A stretch of 64,000 nucleotides of DNA. Origin: an uncultured bacterium. GTDB taxonomy: Bacteria; Verrucomicrobiota; Lentisphaeria; Victivallales; UBA1829. Shown here piece by piece: positions 25,781 to 34,456 of this stretch. The notes under the pieces are model-generated. The model had not been told where the DNA came from, ran no database searches, and worked only from the letters and a program-made list of their open reading frames with translations. Made by a program: the position numbers and the translations under genes. The stretch is taken from positions 1-64,000 of the forward strand of contig CASFTV010000020.1 of NCBI GenBank assembly GCA_949297765.1, read 5' to 3'. How positions within the stretch are numbered: position 1 is the stretch's first letter; each line of letters begins with the position of its first letter.

Positions 25781-26626
25781 ATGAAACTCTGCAAACCACT
25801 CATTCTCGCCGGTGCGGCCGCTCTGCCGCTGCTGTTTTCCGCCTGCTCCACCACGGAACCCGCTCCGTCCGCTCTTTCCGAGGCCGAACAGAAAAGTCTG
25901 ATTATCGACGTTCCGCTTCAGGACAAGATCGCGGTGGAATTCATCCGCACATGGCCTTCGGAAAACGGACTGACCAAGGTCCTGATCCGCGCCCGCATCA
26001 AAACCTATTCCATGTGGGACTGGATCTTCCACTCCTATCAGAGCCTGGATATCGCTTACCGGGTCGCGTGGTACAATGACAAAGGCGTGGAAGTGCCCGA
26101 AGGGAAAAAGCCCGCATGGAACTATCTGAATGCGGAATATGGCGAGGAGCTCGGCTTCGGCTCCATGGCTCCGGCTCCCGAGATCAAGAACTATAAGCTG
26201 TTCATCCGTCTTTCGAAACCGGAAGAGCCTCAGACCGCCGTACAGCCGGCAAACCCGGTTCAGGAACCGGCCAAATCCGAAGATCCTTCGAAACCTGCAC
26301 CGAAAACCGCTCTTGAGGTGAAAACTCCTCCCAGTTCCGTGACGCCGATCAAACAGGAGGCCAAACCCGCTCCCGCCGTGAAGAAGGCAGAAGAGTCTCA
26401 GACCGCTGCTCCGGCAAAATCTGCTCCGGAATCGGTCAAACCTGAAGATTCTGCGAAATCCGCGCCGACAACCGCTCTTGAGGTGAAAACTCCTCCCAGC
26501 TCTGTGACACCGATCAAGCTGGAGGTGAAACCCGCTCCCGCCGTGAAGAAGGCGAAGACTCAGGCGGAAGAGGAAGCTGAGGCGGACGCCGCCGCAATCC
26601 GTCAGGCGACTCCGGCAAAGAAATAA
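25781..26626 (+). CDS. YcfL-like lipoprotein with duplicated Pro/Lys-rich tail
   Basis: A 281-residue lipoprotein: signal peptide with lipobox LLFSAC (lipidated Cys about residue 23). Residues about 35-145 resemble the YcfL/DUF1425 fold ([24 protein letters not shown]...[22 protein letters not shown]). The tail consists of two near-identical 55-residue units containing [16 protein letters not shown] and KPAPAVKKA, followed by an Ala/Glu-rich end. The tail is Pro/Lys rich and probably unstructured, perhaps spanning to peptidoglycan. Close behind the ACT gene, so possibly cotranscribed. Confidence 0.85.
   Translation: MKLCKPLILAGAAALPLLFSACSTTEPAPSALSEAEQKSLIIDVPLQDKIAVEFIRTWPSENGLTKVLIRARIKTYSMWDWIFHSYQSLDIAYRVAWYNDKGVEVPEGKKPAWNYLNAEYGEELGFGSMAPAPEIKNYKLFIRLSKPEEPQTAVQPANPVQEPAKSEDPSKPAPKTALEVKTPPSSVTPIKQEAKPAPAVKKAEESQTAAPAKSAPESVKPEDSAKSAPTTALEVKTPPSSVTPIKLEVKPAPAVKKAKTQAEEEAEADAAAIRQATPAKK
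26222..26551 (+). repeat. Two in-frame tandem repeats in the lipoprotein gene
   Basis: Units begin at 26222 and 26390 (EEPQTAV / EESQTAA). The most conserved part, encoding [16 protein letters not shown], recurs after 165 bases (26306 and 26471) with few base changes, so the duplication is recent. Confidence 0.85.
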
Positions 26627-26673
26627 AGACCAGGAATGACTGTGCTCCAATAACCAGAAATAAGGAAAAAAGA

Positions 26674-27051
26674 ATGATTCAACTCGATTTTGCAAAGGGC
26701 GGCGGTCTGCTTCCGGCGATTGCCCAGGACTGGAAAACCGGCGATGTTCTGATGCTTGCGTACATCAACGAGGAAGCATGGAATGAAACGCTGAAAACCG
26801 GAAACGCCACCTACTGGACCCGCTCCCGCCAGAAACTCTGGAGAAAAGGGGAAGAGTCCGGAAACGTCCAGAAGGTCAAGGAAATCTACGTCGACTGCGA
26901 CGCGGATACCGTGATTTTCAAAGTGGAGCAGATCGGCGGCGCCGCCTGTCATGAAGGATATCATTCCTGCTTTTTCCGGAAATATGAAAACGGTGAACTG
27001 GTCGTGGTCGGGGAACGCGTTTTCGATCCTGCAAAGGTCTACAAGAAGTGA
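26674..27051 (+). CDS. hisI: Phosphoribosyl-AMP cyclohydrolase
   Basis: A 125-residue enzyme of histidine synthesis, opening the purine ring of [43 protein letters not shown] is the family signature, VDCDADTV gives the Mg/Zn Asp-Cys-Asp cluster and [11 protein letters not shown] the remaining Cys/His zinc ligands. No fused HisE domain. It is not with other his genes but is coupled to murB-ddl by a GTGA overlap. Confidence 0.96.
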   Translation: MIQLDFAKGGGLLPAIAQDWKTGDVLMLAYINEEAWNETLKTGNATYWTRSRQKLWRKGEESGNVQKVKEIYVDCDADTVIFKVEQIGGAACHEGYHSCFFRKYENGELVVVGERVFDPAKVYKK

Positions 27052-28892
27052 GAAGGGATCTCCCGCGCATTTTTTCTGAAAAACTGCCGGGAGTGAAGAT
27101 TCATCCCTCCGCCGGCTGGGCGGAGTATACATCCATGGGAGCCGGAACGGCGGCGTTTTTCCTCGCCGAACCGGAGACCATGGATGAACTGTTTTCCGTG
27201 ACGGCGCTCTGCCGTTCTCTTTCCGTTCCGGTGTTTCCGCTCGGGGGCGGGACCAATCTGGTCGGAGCCGACGGGGAACTGGACATCTGTCTGATCCGGC
27301 TCGGCTCGGGATTCCGAACCATGTCCGCGGAGGGGAGGGCGGTGTTCGCCGGAGCAGGAATGAAACTTTCCGCGCTGCTGGATTCTCTGGCGGAACGGGG
27401 TCTCGGCGGAGCTGCGGCTCTGTCGGGGATTCCCGGAACGGTCGGCGGTGCGCTCCGGATGAACGCCGGTGCCAACGGACGCGAGATTGCCGACTTCCTT
27501 TCGGAGGTGGAATATCTCCGCGGAGGAGAGCTTTTCCGCGTTCCGGCGGATCGCGGAGAGTGGCGTTATCGGACCTCGCCTCTGCCGGAAGAGTGCATCA
27601 TCACGGGGGCTCTGTTCCGGCTGGAGCGGGTCGATCCGGCAGAGGAAAAGGCGCGGATCGCTCAGGAACGGCGACGGAGGGCGGAACGGACGCCGAAAGG
27701 ACGTTCCGCCGGGAGTGTTTTCCGGAATCCGTCACCGCAGCTTCCTGCGGGGCGTCTGCTGGAGCGCTTCGGCGCGAAAGGGCTGGTCTCGGGCGGCGCG
27801 GAGGTCAGTGCGGAACATGCCAACTGGATCGTCAGTCGCTGGAAACAACAAGTATCGGAATCGGACTGCGCGGCTCTGATCTCCCGAATGGCTCTCAATG
27901 TGAGAACCGGATGCGGAATCGCGCTGAAGACGGAATTGAGGTTTGTCAATATGGAAACACAGAAGAAAGCGGAATCTTCCGCTGCACCGCTGAACATTCT
28001 CCTCCTGAAAGGGGGAACAAGTGCGGAACGGGAAGTTTCTCTGGAATCCGGCGCGGCGGTGGCGGCCGCTCTGCGCGCGGGCGGACACTGCGTTCGGGAA
28101 TACGATATCACCGAACTCAAAGTGACCGATGAAATGCGTGCCGCCGATGTGATCTATCCTGTCCTACACGGCGGCTTCGGCGAGGACGGGTCCCTTCAGA
28201 AAATGCTGGAGGAGGCCGGATTGAGATTTGTCGGATCCGGTTCATGCGCCTGCGTGAAGATCATGGATAAAATCGCCAGCAAGAAAATCATGGACCGGTG
28301 CGGAATCCGGAATCCGAAAAGCATCGTTGTGGACGATCTTTCGGCACCATGCCCGAAGGAACTCGGTTTTCCGCTGATCGTCAAACCGCCGAAAGAGGGA
28401 TCCACGTTCGGACTCTCCCTGGTGACGGCGGAAGAGGAGTGGCGCCCGGCTCTTGAACTGGCGTTCCGCCACGGAGGCCCCGCGCTTGTCGAACAGTATA
28501 TCGACGGCGTGGAGGCGACGGTCGGCATCCTCGACGGGAAGGCGCTTCCTCTGGTCGAGATCCGCTATCCCGGAAAACTCTACGACTATGACGCCAAATA
28601 CACCCATGCCCATGGAGAGACGGTCTATCTCTGTCCGCCCGCGGGAATCCCGGATGCGGCTCAGAAGGAAGCGCAGGATCTGGCGCTGAAGTTCTATCAT
28701 GCCGTCGGCGCGCGCGACATGCTCCGGGTGGACGTTCTGATCTCCCGGAAAGACGATTCCGTCTGGGTACTGGAAGGCAACTCGCTCCCGGGCTGCACCT
28801 CCAGCAGTCTGCTGCCGAAAGCCGCGGCTGCGGTCGGAATCTCCTTCCCGGAAATGTGCTGCATGCTGGCCGCCGCTGCGGCTGTCCGGTGA
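27048..28892 (+). CDS. murB-ddl: MurB--D-alanine ligase fusion protein
   Basis: A 614-residue bifunctional peptidoglycan enzyme. Residues 1 to about 300 are Mur[17 protein letters not shown] and [23 protein letters not shown] bind FAD, and [10 protein letters not shown] carries the catalytic Ser. Residues about 310-614 are D-Ala--D-Ala ligase: [56 protein letters not shown] and [15 protein letters not shown]. The reading frame is uninterrupted. An in-frame ATG at 27951 (codon 302), 9 bases after GAGG, sits exactly at the junction and could allow free Ddl to be made. The GTG start overlaps hisI. Confidence 0.92.
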   Translation: MRRDLPRIFSEKLPGVKIHPSAGWAEYTSMGAGTAAFFLAEPETMDELFSVTALCRSLSVPVFPLGGGTNLVGADGELDICLIRLGSGFRTMSAEGRAVFAGAGMKLSALLDSLAERGLGGAAALSGIPGTVGGALRMNAGANGREIADFLSEVEYLRGGELFRVPADRGEWRYRTSPLPEECIITGALFRLERVDPAEEKARIAQERRRRAERTPKGRSAGSVFRNPSPQLPAGRLLERFGAKGLVSGGAEVSAEHANWIVSRWKQQVSESDCAALISRMALNVRTGCGIALKTELRFVNMETQKKAESSAAPLNILLLKGGTSAEREVSLESGAAVAAALRAGGHCVREYDITELKVTDEMRAADVIYPVLHGGFGEDGSLQKMLEEAGLRFVGSGSCACVKIMDKIASKKIMDRCGIRNPKSIVVDDLSAPCPKELGFPLIVKPPKEGSTFGLSLVTAEEEWRPALELAFRHGGPALVEQYIDGVEATVGILDGKALPLVEIRYPGKLYDYDAKYTHAHGETVYLCPPAGIPDAAQKEAQDLALKFYHAVGARDMLRVDVLISRKDDSVWVLEGNSLPGCTSSSLLPKAAAAVGISFPEMCCMLAAAAAVR

Positions 28893-28902
28893 GGTGATCC
28901 GG

Positions 28903-29445
28903 ATGCGCGGAGACGGAAAAAAAATCCACTCCTGCCTGCTGACCGGCGGAGCTCTTCTGCCGGAAATCCCTCCCGGTGTAACGGTACGCTGTGCGGCGCG
29001 CGAACCGCACAGCGGCGATTTTGTCGCCTATTTCCCGAACGAGGGCGGAGAACCGATCTTCCGCCGCTATGTGGAAAAGGAGAACGGAATGGTTCATCTG
29101 GAGTCGCTGAACTCCAGATTTGACAGTTTTTTTGCGAAAAAATCGGAACTTCTGGCGCGCGGGACTCTGGAGGTGATCCTCTCCTTTTCCAGAACGTTTT
29201 ACGCGTCGGAATCCTCCGTCCGGATCTCCGGCGACGACGGCTTGCTGACCTTCTCCGAAGCGGCAAAGCTCCTGAAGGTCGGACGCACCCGGATGTACGC
29301 CATGCTGCAGAGCGGCGAACTGCCGGCGGTCAAAGTCGGAAAACTCTGGAGAATCCGCCGCTCCGACATCGGGTGCTGTCTTTCGGAGGTCCCGGATCAG
29401 CTCCAGCGGACTCCCAGTTCGGAGGGAAGCAGTTCCCTGCGGTAG
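28903..29445 (+). CDS. S24-like fold plus excisionase-type HTH protein
   Basis: A 180-residue probable DNA-binding protein. Residues about 30-90 (SGDFVAYFPNEGGEPIFRRYVEKENGMVHLESLNSRF) look like the LexA/S24 beta-fold, but the catalytic Ser/Lys cannot be confirmed. Residues about 110-165 are an excisionase/MerR-type helix-turn-helix (LLTFSEAAKLLKVGRTRMYAMLQSGELPAVKVGKLWRIRRSDI). This is the reverse of LexA order. ATG at 28903 is preferred over the GTG at 28894 because GAGGTGAT lies before it. The 3' end overlaps the convergent oxidoreductase by 49 bases. Confidence 0.75.
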   Translation: MRGDGKKIHSCLLTGGALLPEIPPGVTVRCAAREPHSGDFVAYFPNEGGEPIFRRYVEKENGMVHLESLNSRFDSFFAKKSELLARGTLEVILSFSRTFYASESSVRISGDDGLLTFSEAAKLLKVGRTRMYAMLQSGELPAVKVGKLWRIRRSDIGCCLSEVPDQLQRTPSSEGSSSLR

Positions 29446-30545
29446 CCTTCTTCAAAGACCTCTTTCACCCGTTCCAGCACAAATTGTCCGTGTTCGGGCA
29501 GACGGACCGCCGATTGATGAAGCTCAACCGGTTTCAGATGCTTCGTCAGCAGTTCAATGCAGTGCGTGTGCTCCTTTGCGATTTCAAGCGAACAGCGGAA
29601 CACCGGTTCTCCCCCGACCCGGCGCAGAACATCCATAAACATATCCCGGTGAGGCGATTCGACGACTCCGGAGTAGAGAACTTTTCCATCTGCGGAACGG
29701 ATGTTCCAGGTGTCGTCAAGCCTCCAGTAGACACTTCCCCGTTCGCAGTTCAGGCGGATGACCGGCTGATCGTTCTCTGCGGCGGTATGGGTGAGCATGG
29801 TCTGGATGCGGATGCCCGAGTTGGTCGTGAAGCGGAGCGCGCAGGTGTCGAAGGTCTCAATCGTCGGCCTTGCCCGGTAAAGCTCCCCTTCGACGGATTC
29901 CGCGTGGGCCGATTGCCCGAATTTCTCCCCGCAGAGGAAAAGCTGGAGATTCAGGTAGTGGGCGAAGGCGTTGTTGATCGGGGAATCGAGAATCGGTGTT
30001 CCATCCGCCGCCGCCAGTTTTCCCGCCCAGTTGTTGCGGGAGTAGTACTGGTCGTCCCGCGGCCAGATCCCCCGGCAGACGGTGCTTTTCACCCTGCCGA
30101 GCCGCCCGGAAAGAAGATACTGCTTGATGAACTGGATTTCCCGCGCATAAAAATGCTGAAATCCGACGGCGACAAATTTACCGGACGCCCGTTCCGCATC
30201 CATCATCCGTTCGATCGCCGCAGTGGACCCCGCCGCCGGTTTTTCCACCAGAACGTTGGCGCCCGCGCGAAGCGCCTGAAGGGTCATCGGTTCATGGAAG
30301 GCTATGCCGGTCGGAATGCAGACCAGGTCCAGCGCTCCGGAAAAGTCGGCGAACATTTCATCCATTCCGGAATAGATCCGGGTACCCTCCTTCCGGAGAA
30401 TCGCCAGTTCGTTCTGTACCTGATCCGGATTGATGACCACAGCGGCGGAGAACTCCGCAAGTCCGCGCTGCACAAGATTCCGGATCTGGGTAAAATGAAC
30501 CTTCCCGTATCCGGAAATGCCAATCAGAGCGATTTTTAATTTCAT
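29397..30545 (-). CDS. Gfo/Idh/MocA family oxidoreductase (downstream of pair)
   Basis: A 382-residue NAD(P)-dependent sugar oxidoreductase. KIALIGISGYGKVHFTQIRN is the Rossmann loop (changed GxGxxG), NVLVEKPAAGSTAAIERMM carries the conserved EKP Lys, and the C-terminal half is the beta-sheet substrate domain. The substrate is unknown. ATG at 30545 follows AGGAGGGAAA. It lies 13 bases after a second family member and shares its promoter; the two may act on one sugar in sequence. Confidence 0.88.
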   Translation of the reverse strand: MKLKIALIGISGYGKVHFTQIRNLVQRGLAEFSAAVVINPDQVQNELAILRKEGTRIYSGMDEMFADFSGALDLVCIPTGIAFHEPMTLQALRAGANVLVEKPAAGSTAAIERMMDAERASGKFVAVGFQHFYAREIQFIKQYLLSGRLGRVKSTVCRGIWPRDDQYYSRNNWAGKLAAADGTPILDSPINNAFAHYLNLQLFLCGEKFGQSAHAESVEGELYRARPTIETFDTCALRFTTNSGIRIQTMLTHTAAENDQPVIRLNCERGSVYWRLDDTWNIRSADGKVLYSGVVESPHRDMFMDVLRRVGGEPVFRCSLEIAKEHTHCIELLTKHLKPVELHQSAVRLPEHGQFVLERVKEVFEEGYRRELLPSELGVRWS

Positions 30546-30558
30546 TGGATTTCCCTCC

Positions 30559-31542
30559 TTAAAAATGAATCATTGTGCCGCTGTCGGCGGCTTCCCGAGC
30601 GAGCAGGCAGGCGCGGGTCAGCTCAAACGTTTCCTCGTCGCTGACAAGGGCCGGGCGTCCGCCGGAGAGTTCCAGGAGAAAGTCGGAAAACAGGCGGCGA
30701 TCCGGTTGTTCCGGGATGATTTCCCGTTCGCCGTTCCGGTCGATCAGATGGATTTTTCCGTCGCGGACCTCCAGGACTCCTTCCGTTCCGGCTGCCCGGA
30801 CCCGGTCGTCTCCGTGGGTCGGCGCGCTTCCCGGGCGCAGATAGTCTATACTGGCCGATGCCAGAATTCCCGATCTCATCCGGAACTGGCAGAGCGCGGC
30901 GATTTCCAGATCCCCGTTGCCGAAGTTGTCCTCCGCGCTCTGGACGGCCGTGACCGACTCGAAGGTGTCGCCTGAAAAATAGAGAATCCAGTCGAATGCG
31001 TGGCTGCCGACCCAGGGGATGGTTCCTCCGTAAGTCTCCCGGTGTTTGTAGAAGTCCGGACGGGTCCCGAGCTTGTAGGACTTCTGCGCCCGGATCAGTT
31101 TCAGTTTCCCGATCGCTCCTCCGCGCACCATCCGTGCTCCCTGCAGAAATGCCGGTTCATAGCGAAGTCCGACCATGGAAACGATCCGGGCGGAACTCTT
31201 CCGGTGTGCCGCGCGGACCATCTCCAGCTGATCGAGAGTCAGCGCGATCGGTTTTTCACAGAAAACATGGATTCCGCGTTTCAGCGATTCCGCACACATC
31301 TCCGCATGGAGTTCAAACGGTCCGTCGATGCAGACCACATCCGGCTTCAACTTGTCCAGCATTGCGCGCCAGTCGGAGCAGACCTCCGGATGAAAACCGT
31401 TCCGCTCCGCAAGATCAAGCAGTCTCTGCGGACTGTCTCCGCAGCCGGAGGAGATGCCGGGCAGACTCATGCCGGGAATTTCATGAATGCTCTCAAAAAC
31501 ATAGTACGAGTGCCCGCGGCTTCCGATCATGCAAAGTTTCAT
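30559..31542 (-). CDS. Gfo/Idh/MocA family oxidoreductase (first of pair)
   Basis: A 327-residue member of the same family: KLCMIGSRGHSYYVFESI in place of the classic Rossmann GxGxxG, HVFCEKPIALTLDQLEMV with the EKP Lys, and GGTIPWVGSHAFDWILYFSGD with the conserved His region. Its start differs from typical members by lacking the usual Gly triad, so cofactor binding may be altered. It leads a two-gene operon with a strong promoter at 31577-31604. Confidence 0.86.
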   Translation of the reverse strand: MKLCMIGSRGHSYYVFESIHEIPGMSLPGISSGCGDSPQRLLDLAERNGFHPEVCSDWRAMLDKLKPDVVCIDGPFELHAEMCAESLKRGIHVFCEKPIALTLDQLEMVRAAHRKSSARIVSMVGLRYEPAFLQGARMVRGGAIGKLKLIRAQKSYKLGTRPDFYKHRETYGGTIPWVGSHAFDWILYFSGDTFESVTAVQSAEDNFGNGDLEIAALCQFRMRSGILASASIDYLRPGSAPTHGDDRVRAAGTEGVLEVRDGKIHLIDRNGEREIIPEQPDRRLFSDFLLELSGGRPALVSDEETFELTRACLLAREAADSGTMIHF

Positions 31543-31576
31543 AGCGTATCTCTCCGGTGATTATATCAGCAGGGAT

Positions 31577-31604
31577 AGTGTAGCACGCTTTCAAAAAAAG
31601 TCAA
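31577..31604 (-). promoter_or_regulatory. Sigma70-like promoter of the Gfo/Idh/MocA pair
   Basis: On the minus strand TTGACT (31604-31599), 16-bp spacer, TACACT (31582-31577), 35 bases before the ATG. The remaining 130 bases up to the next gene's stop at 31739 hold nothing I can assign. Confidence 0.7.
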
Positions 31605-31738
31605 GGGTTTTCGTACGGAATGGCGGGAAAAGAAAAAGAGTACATGTTCTTTGCCGTTCTGCGGGTCGAACCGGCGGAAACACAAGTCCGTCCGCTCCGG
31701 GGAAGCCGCACTTCGGAGCGGGAGTTCGCGGAAGAGTT

Positions 31739-32227
31739 TCACCGGAGCGTTGCCGGAAGAAAACGGGGAAAGCTGACCAGCGCCATGGGACGGACCAGAA
31801 CAATGGCAAACGGGGTCTGGTCGCGGTCAGCGACTCCTTTGCGGCGGGCTTCGTTCTTCAGCGATCCTTCCATGCCGCGGATGTGGGCGACAAACCAGTT
31901 TTTCAGAAATGCCGTCAGCTCCTCGGCGCGTTCTCTGTGCGCTTCAAGTGCCGCCGAGGCGCGGCCGATCTCGCAGAGAAAGTAGTGATGGGATTTCTTC
32001 TGCCGTTCCGGCACCGTGAACCGGTGTTCTTCCAGCCAGCGTTCCTGCTCTGCAAAATAGAGCTTGAACTTCCTCGTCAGCCTGACAATTTCTTTCCGGA
32101 ACGAGTGGTCAATGCTGAGCTGTCCGCGTTTCAGTTTCCGTTCCAGTTCGGCGATGTCCCGCAGGAGTTCCTCGTTCATGCGGTCCAGGGTCCGGATTCC
32201 GAGTGAGGTGTGTTCCAGATTTGTCAT
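31739..32227 (-). CDS. Degenerate bacteriohemerythrin-like protein
   Basis: A 162-residue all-helical protein. The layout follows bacteriohemerythrin: LTRKFKLYFAEQERWLEEHRFTVPERQKKSHHYFLCEI...LTAFLKNWFVAHIRGMEGSL, matching the HFxxEE...H...F...Wl..HI...D pattern. The first His-Phe is Tyr-Phe, EE is QE and the final Asp is Glu, so several di-iron ligands appear lost. It may not bind O2. Start at 32227 follows GGAGGGAG at good spacing, so the upstream ATG at 32242 is less likely. Own strong promoter. This fold assignment is from pattern only. Confidence 0.62.
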   Translation of the reverse strand: MTNLEHTSLGIRTLDRMNEELLRDIAELERKLKRGQLSIDHSFRKEIVRLTRKFKLYFAEQERWLEEHRFTVPERQKKSHHYFLCEIGRASAALEAHRERAEELTAFLKNWFVAHIRGMEGSLKNEARRKGVADRDQTPFAIVLVRPMALVSFPRFLPATLR

Positions 32228-32288
32228 GGCGGCTCCCTCCATGTTATGATGTTGAACAGTCGAATATCATGGGGTCTCTCTGCGGTCC

Positions 32289-32317
32289 AATATAACAAAG
32301 ATTTCCGGAAAAGTCAA
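32289..32317 (-). promoter_or_regulatory. Sigma70-like promoter of the hemerythrin-like gene
   Basis: On the minus strand TTGACT (32317-32312), 17-bp spacer, TATATT (32294-32289), giving a leader of about 55 bases. Confidence 0.72.
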
Positions 32318-32364
32318 ATCGCTTTTCTGGAATTTTCCTCTTTTCCCGGAAAAGAGACCGCCGG

Positions 32365-32408
32365 ATGGTTCACATTGAAATCCCGGCCGCAGACAATGGT
32401 TCATATTG
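32365..32408. repeat. Direct repeat ATGGTTCAyATTG upstream of SDR gene
   Basis: ATGGTTCACATTG at 32365-32377 recurs as ATGGTTCATATTG at 32396-32408, start-to-start 31 bases (three helical turns). Each also contains an inner dyad (TTCA...TGAA). This suggests a binding site for a dimeric or AraC-type regulator in front of the SDR gene. Confidence 0.4.
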
Positions 32409-32525
32409 TGAAAAGATGGTTTTTTTATGAAAAGAGCAGAGGAAAAAGAATTGAAATCCTTTCCGGGAACGGATACTGTAACTCCGGAACACAAGGGCAT
32501 TTACAAGATACAGGAGGAATGGAAA

Positions 32526-33278
32526 ATGAAAGATCTGGAAGGCAGAATTGCACTGGTGACGGGGGCATCCCGCGGACTCGGCCGCGGTGTCGCAGCGGTC
32601 CTTGCGGAAAAGGGGGCGGAGGTGATCGTGAACTACCGCACCGATTCCGCTCATGCGGAAAGTCTCTGTTCGGAGATCGCTTCTCAGGGCGGAAAGGCGG
32701 TCCCGTTTCAGGCCGATGTCGGGAAAAAAGAGGAGGTCGGCAGACTGTTCGACTTTGTCCGCTCAACCTTCGGCCGTCTCGATATTCTGGTCAACAACGC
32801 CGGCACCACCAAGGCCCAGGATATCTTTGAAACAACGGAGGCCGACTGGGATTTCATCCTTCAGACCAATCTGAAAAGCGTTTTCCTGATGTGCAAATCC
32901 GCAATGGAGCTGATGCGCGCCCGGAACAGCGGACGCATTATCAACATGTCGTCGATTGTCGCCTACCGCGGCGCGCTGTTCGGACACGTTCACTATGCGG
33001 CGACGAAAGCCGGAATTCTCGGATTGACCCGGACCCTTGCCCGGACCGGCGCTCCCTACAATATCACGGTCAATGCGCTTGCCCCCGGAATCATCGAAAC
33101 GGAACTGCTTTTCCAGACGCACGGACCGGAGGGCGTGGCAAAACTTGCGAAAACTGTTCCGCTCGGACTCGGAAAGGTTCGGGATGTCGGCCTGGCCGCC
33201 GCATTCCTCGCCGGGGAGGGCGGGCGCTATCTGACCGGAATCTGTCTGGACATCAACGGCGGAATGAATTTTCACTGA
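32526..33278 (+). CDS. SDR-family oxidoreductase (FabG-like)
   Basis: A 250-residue short-chain dehydrogenase. IALVTGASRGLGRG is the cofactor loop, ILVNNAG the NNAG motif, IINMSSIVAYRG supplies Ser and HYAATKAG the YxxxK pair; SPTWNINGGM-type ending is GICLDINGGMNFH. It resembles 3-oxoacyl-ACP reductase but sits away from fatty-acid genes, so a sugar or other carbonyl substrate is equally possible. AGGAGG at 32512-32517 decides the ATG at 32526 over an upstream in-frame ATG at 32427. Confidence 0.88.
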   Translation: MKDLEGRIALVTGASRGLGRGVAAVLAEKGAEVIVNYRTDSAHAESLCSEIASQGGKAVPFQADVGKKEEVGRLFDFVRSTFGRLDILVNNAGTTKAQDIFETTEADWDFILQTNLKSVFLMCKSAMELMRARNSGRIINMSSIVAYRGALFGHVHYAATKAGILGLTRTLARTGAPYNITVNALAPGIIETELLFQTHGPEGVAKLAKTVPLGLGKVRDVGLAAAFLAGEGGRYLTGICLDINGGMNFH

Positions 33279-33328
33279 GTCCGGACCGCGCCGTTTTGCC
33301 GCTGAGTCGTCCCTGCGGAGGGACAGGA

Positions 33329-34159
33329 TCAGATTTCGTCGGCGAAACGGCGTTCCATCGAACGGAACGTGAAGTAGCCCGCCGCCAGCAGAAGCACGGA
33401 AAGAACCACGGACAGTCCCAGCGAAGGAAGATAAAGCGGCGTCCCGAAAAGACACCAGCGGACGCCGTCGATGATCCCTGTCAGAGGATTCAGACTGTAC
33501 AGCAGTCTCCATTTCTCCGGGACGATTCCGCTGATGAATCCCACCGGCGACAGATACACACCGATCTGGAGCGCAAACGGCACCGCATGCCGGAAATCCC
33601 GGTATTTCACATTCCATGCGGAGATCAGGTAACTGACTCCCAACGAAACCGCCGCCGTCAGAATAAGAAAAAACGGCAGAAAGACAATTCTCCCGTCGGG
33701 AAGAATCCGGTACCACAGAAACAGCGGAATGAAAAGCACTGCCGAAACCGCAAAATCCGCCAGGCTGACCGTCATTCCCGTCGAAGGTATGATAAGACGC
33801 GGAAAATACACCTTCGAAATCAGATTCGTATTCGTCACCAGCGATTCCCCTCCGAGCGTGACCGTGCTGCTGAAAAACTGCCAGATCAGCATCCCGGAAT
33901 ATGCGATCAGCGGATATGGAATCCCCTCCGACGGAAGATTCGCAATCCGGCCGAACACCAATGTGAAAACCAGCATCCCGAGAAGCGGACGCAGAACACT
34001 CCACAATATTCCGATCACCGTCTGCTTGTACCGGACGATGATATCTCTCCATGCCAGGATCAGGAACAACTCCCGGTATTCCCAGAGATCGCGCAGATAG
34101 CGCGAATGGGGAGCTCCCGCCTTGATGATCAGAATCTGTTTTTCCGCATTTTTCCGCAT
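33329..34159 (-). CDS. ABC-2 type polysaccharide export permease
   Basis: A 276-residue membrane protein with six predicted helices. DLWEYRELFLILAWRDIIVRYKQTVIGILWSVLRPLL is the typical cytosolic N-terminus of Wzm/TagG/KpsM permeases, and SPVGFISGIVPEKWRLLYSLNPLTGIIDGVRW the C-terminal block before helix 6. Such permeases export O-antigen or teichoic-type polymers with an ATPase (Wzt). No ATPase or glycosyltransferase is nearby, so it is an orphan. Shine-Dalgarno is weak (GGAAGA). Confidence 0.88.
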   Translation of the reverse strand: MRKNAEKQILIIKAGAPHSRYLRDLWEYRELFLILAWRDIIVRYKQTVIGILWSVLRPLLGMLVFTLVFGRIANLPSEGIPYPLIAYSGMLIWQFFSSTVTLGGESLVTNTNLISKVYFPRLIIPSTGMTVSLADFAVSAVLFIPLFLWYRILPDGRIVFLPFFLILTAAVSLGVSYLISAWNVKYRDFRHAVPFALQIGVYLSPVGFISGIVPEKWRLLYSLNPLTGIIDGVRWCLFGTPLYLPSLGLSVVLSVLLLAAGYFTFRSMERRFADEI

Positions 34160-34318
34160 GGTCTTCCGCTTTTCCGGTCAATATACCATCCGTTTCCTTT
34201 TTTTCAACAGTTCCGCATTCTTTTTTCCGCGATGCGGAACGGTTTCTTATTTTCCCGCTTTCTCCGTTCCCGGATCCTCTTTTTTCCGGAGTTTTTTGAA
34301 AAAAAATACAATTTAAAC

Positions 34319-34348
34319 TTGCAAAACGGAAAAACACTGCCATATTAT
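34319..34348 (+). promoter_or_regulatory. Promoter of the tRNA-Gly pair
   Basis: TTGCAA at 34319-34324, 18-bp spacer, TATTAT at 34343-34348, 13 bases before the first mature tRNA. The 159 bases between the ABC permease start and this site hold only T-rich sequence. Confidence 0.6.
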
Positions 34349-34361
34349 GGGACACACTCGG

Positions 34362-34436
34362 GCGGGCGTAGCTCAGTGGTAGAGCATCACGTTGCCAACG
34401 TGATGGTCGAGGGTTCGAATCCCTTCACCCGCTCCA
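34362..34436 (+). tRNA. tRNA-Gly (GCC), copy 1
   Basis: A 75-base gene with encoded CCA. Anticodon stem TCACG/CGTGA around loop TTGCCAA gives anticodon GCC; the T-arm is GAGGG-TTCGAAT-CCCTT. The acceptor is GCGGGCG with CACCCGC, so pair 6:67 is a C-A mismatch while the other six pairs form. Reads glycine codons GGC and GGU. Confidence 0.97.
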
Positions 34437-34456
34437 TTTTTTCTGCTTGTCTTCAA

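Noticed and set aside
27951-28892. Separate ddl gene instead of a fusion
   Set aside because: The frame is continuous from the GTG at 27048 with no stop; kept as one fusion gene and the internal ATG reported as a possible second start.
33309-33324. GTCCCT-GCGG-AGGGAC hairpin between the SDR and ABC permease genes
   Set aside because: Only six base pairs and no T-run on either strand, so not called as a terminator.
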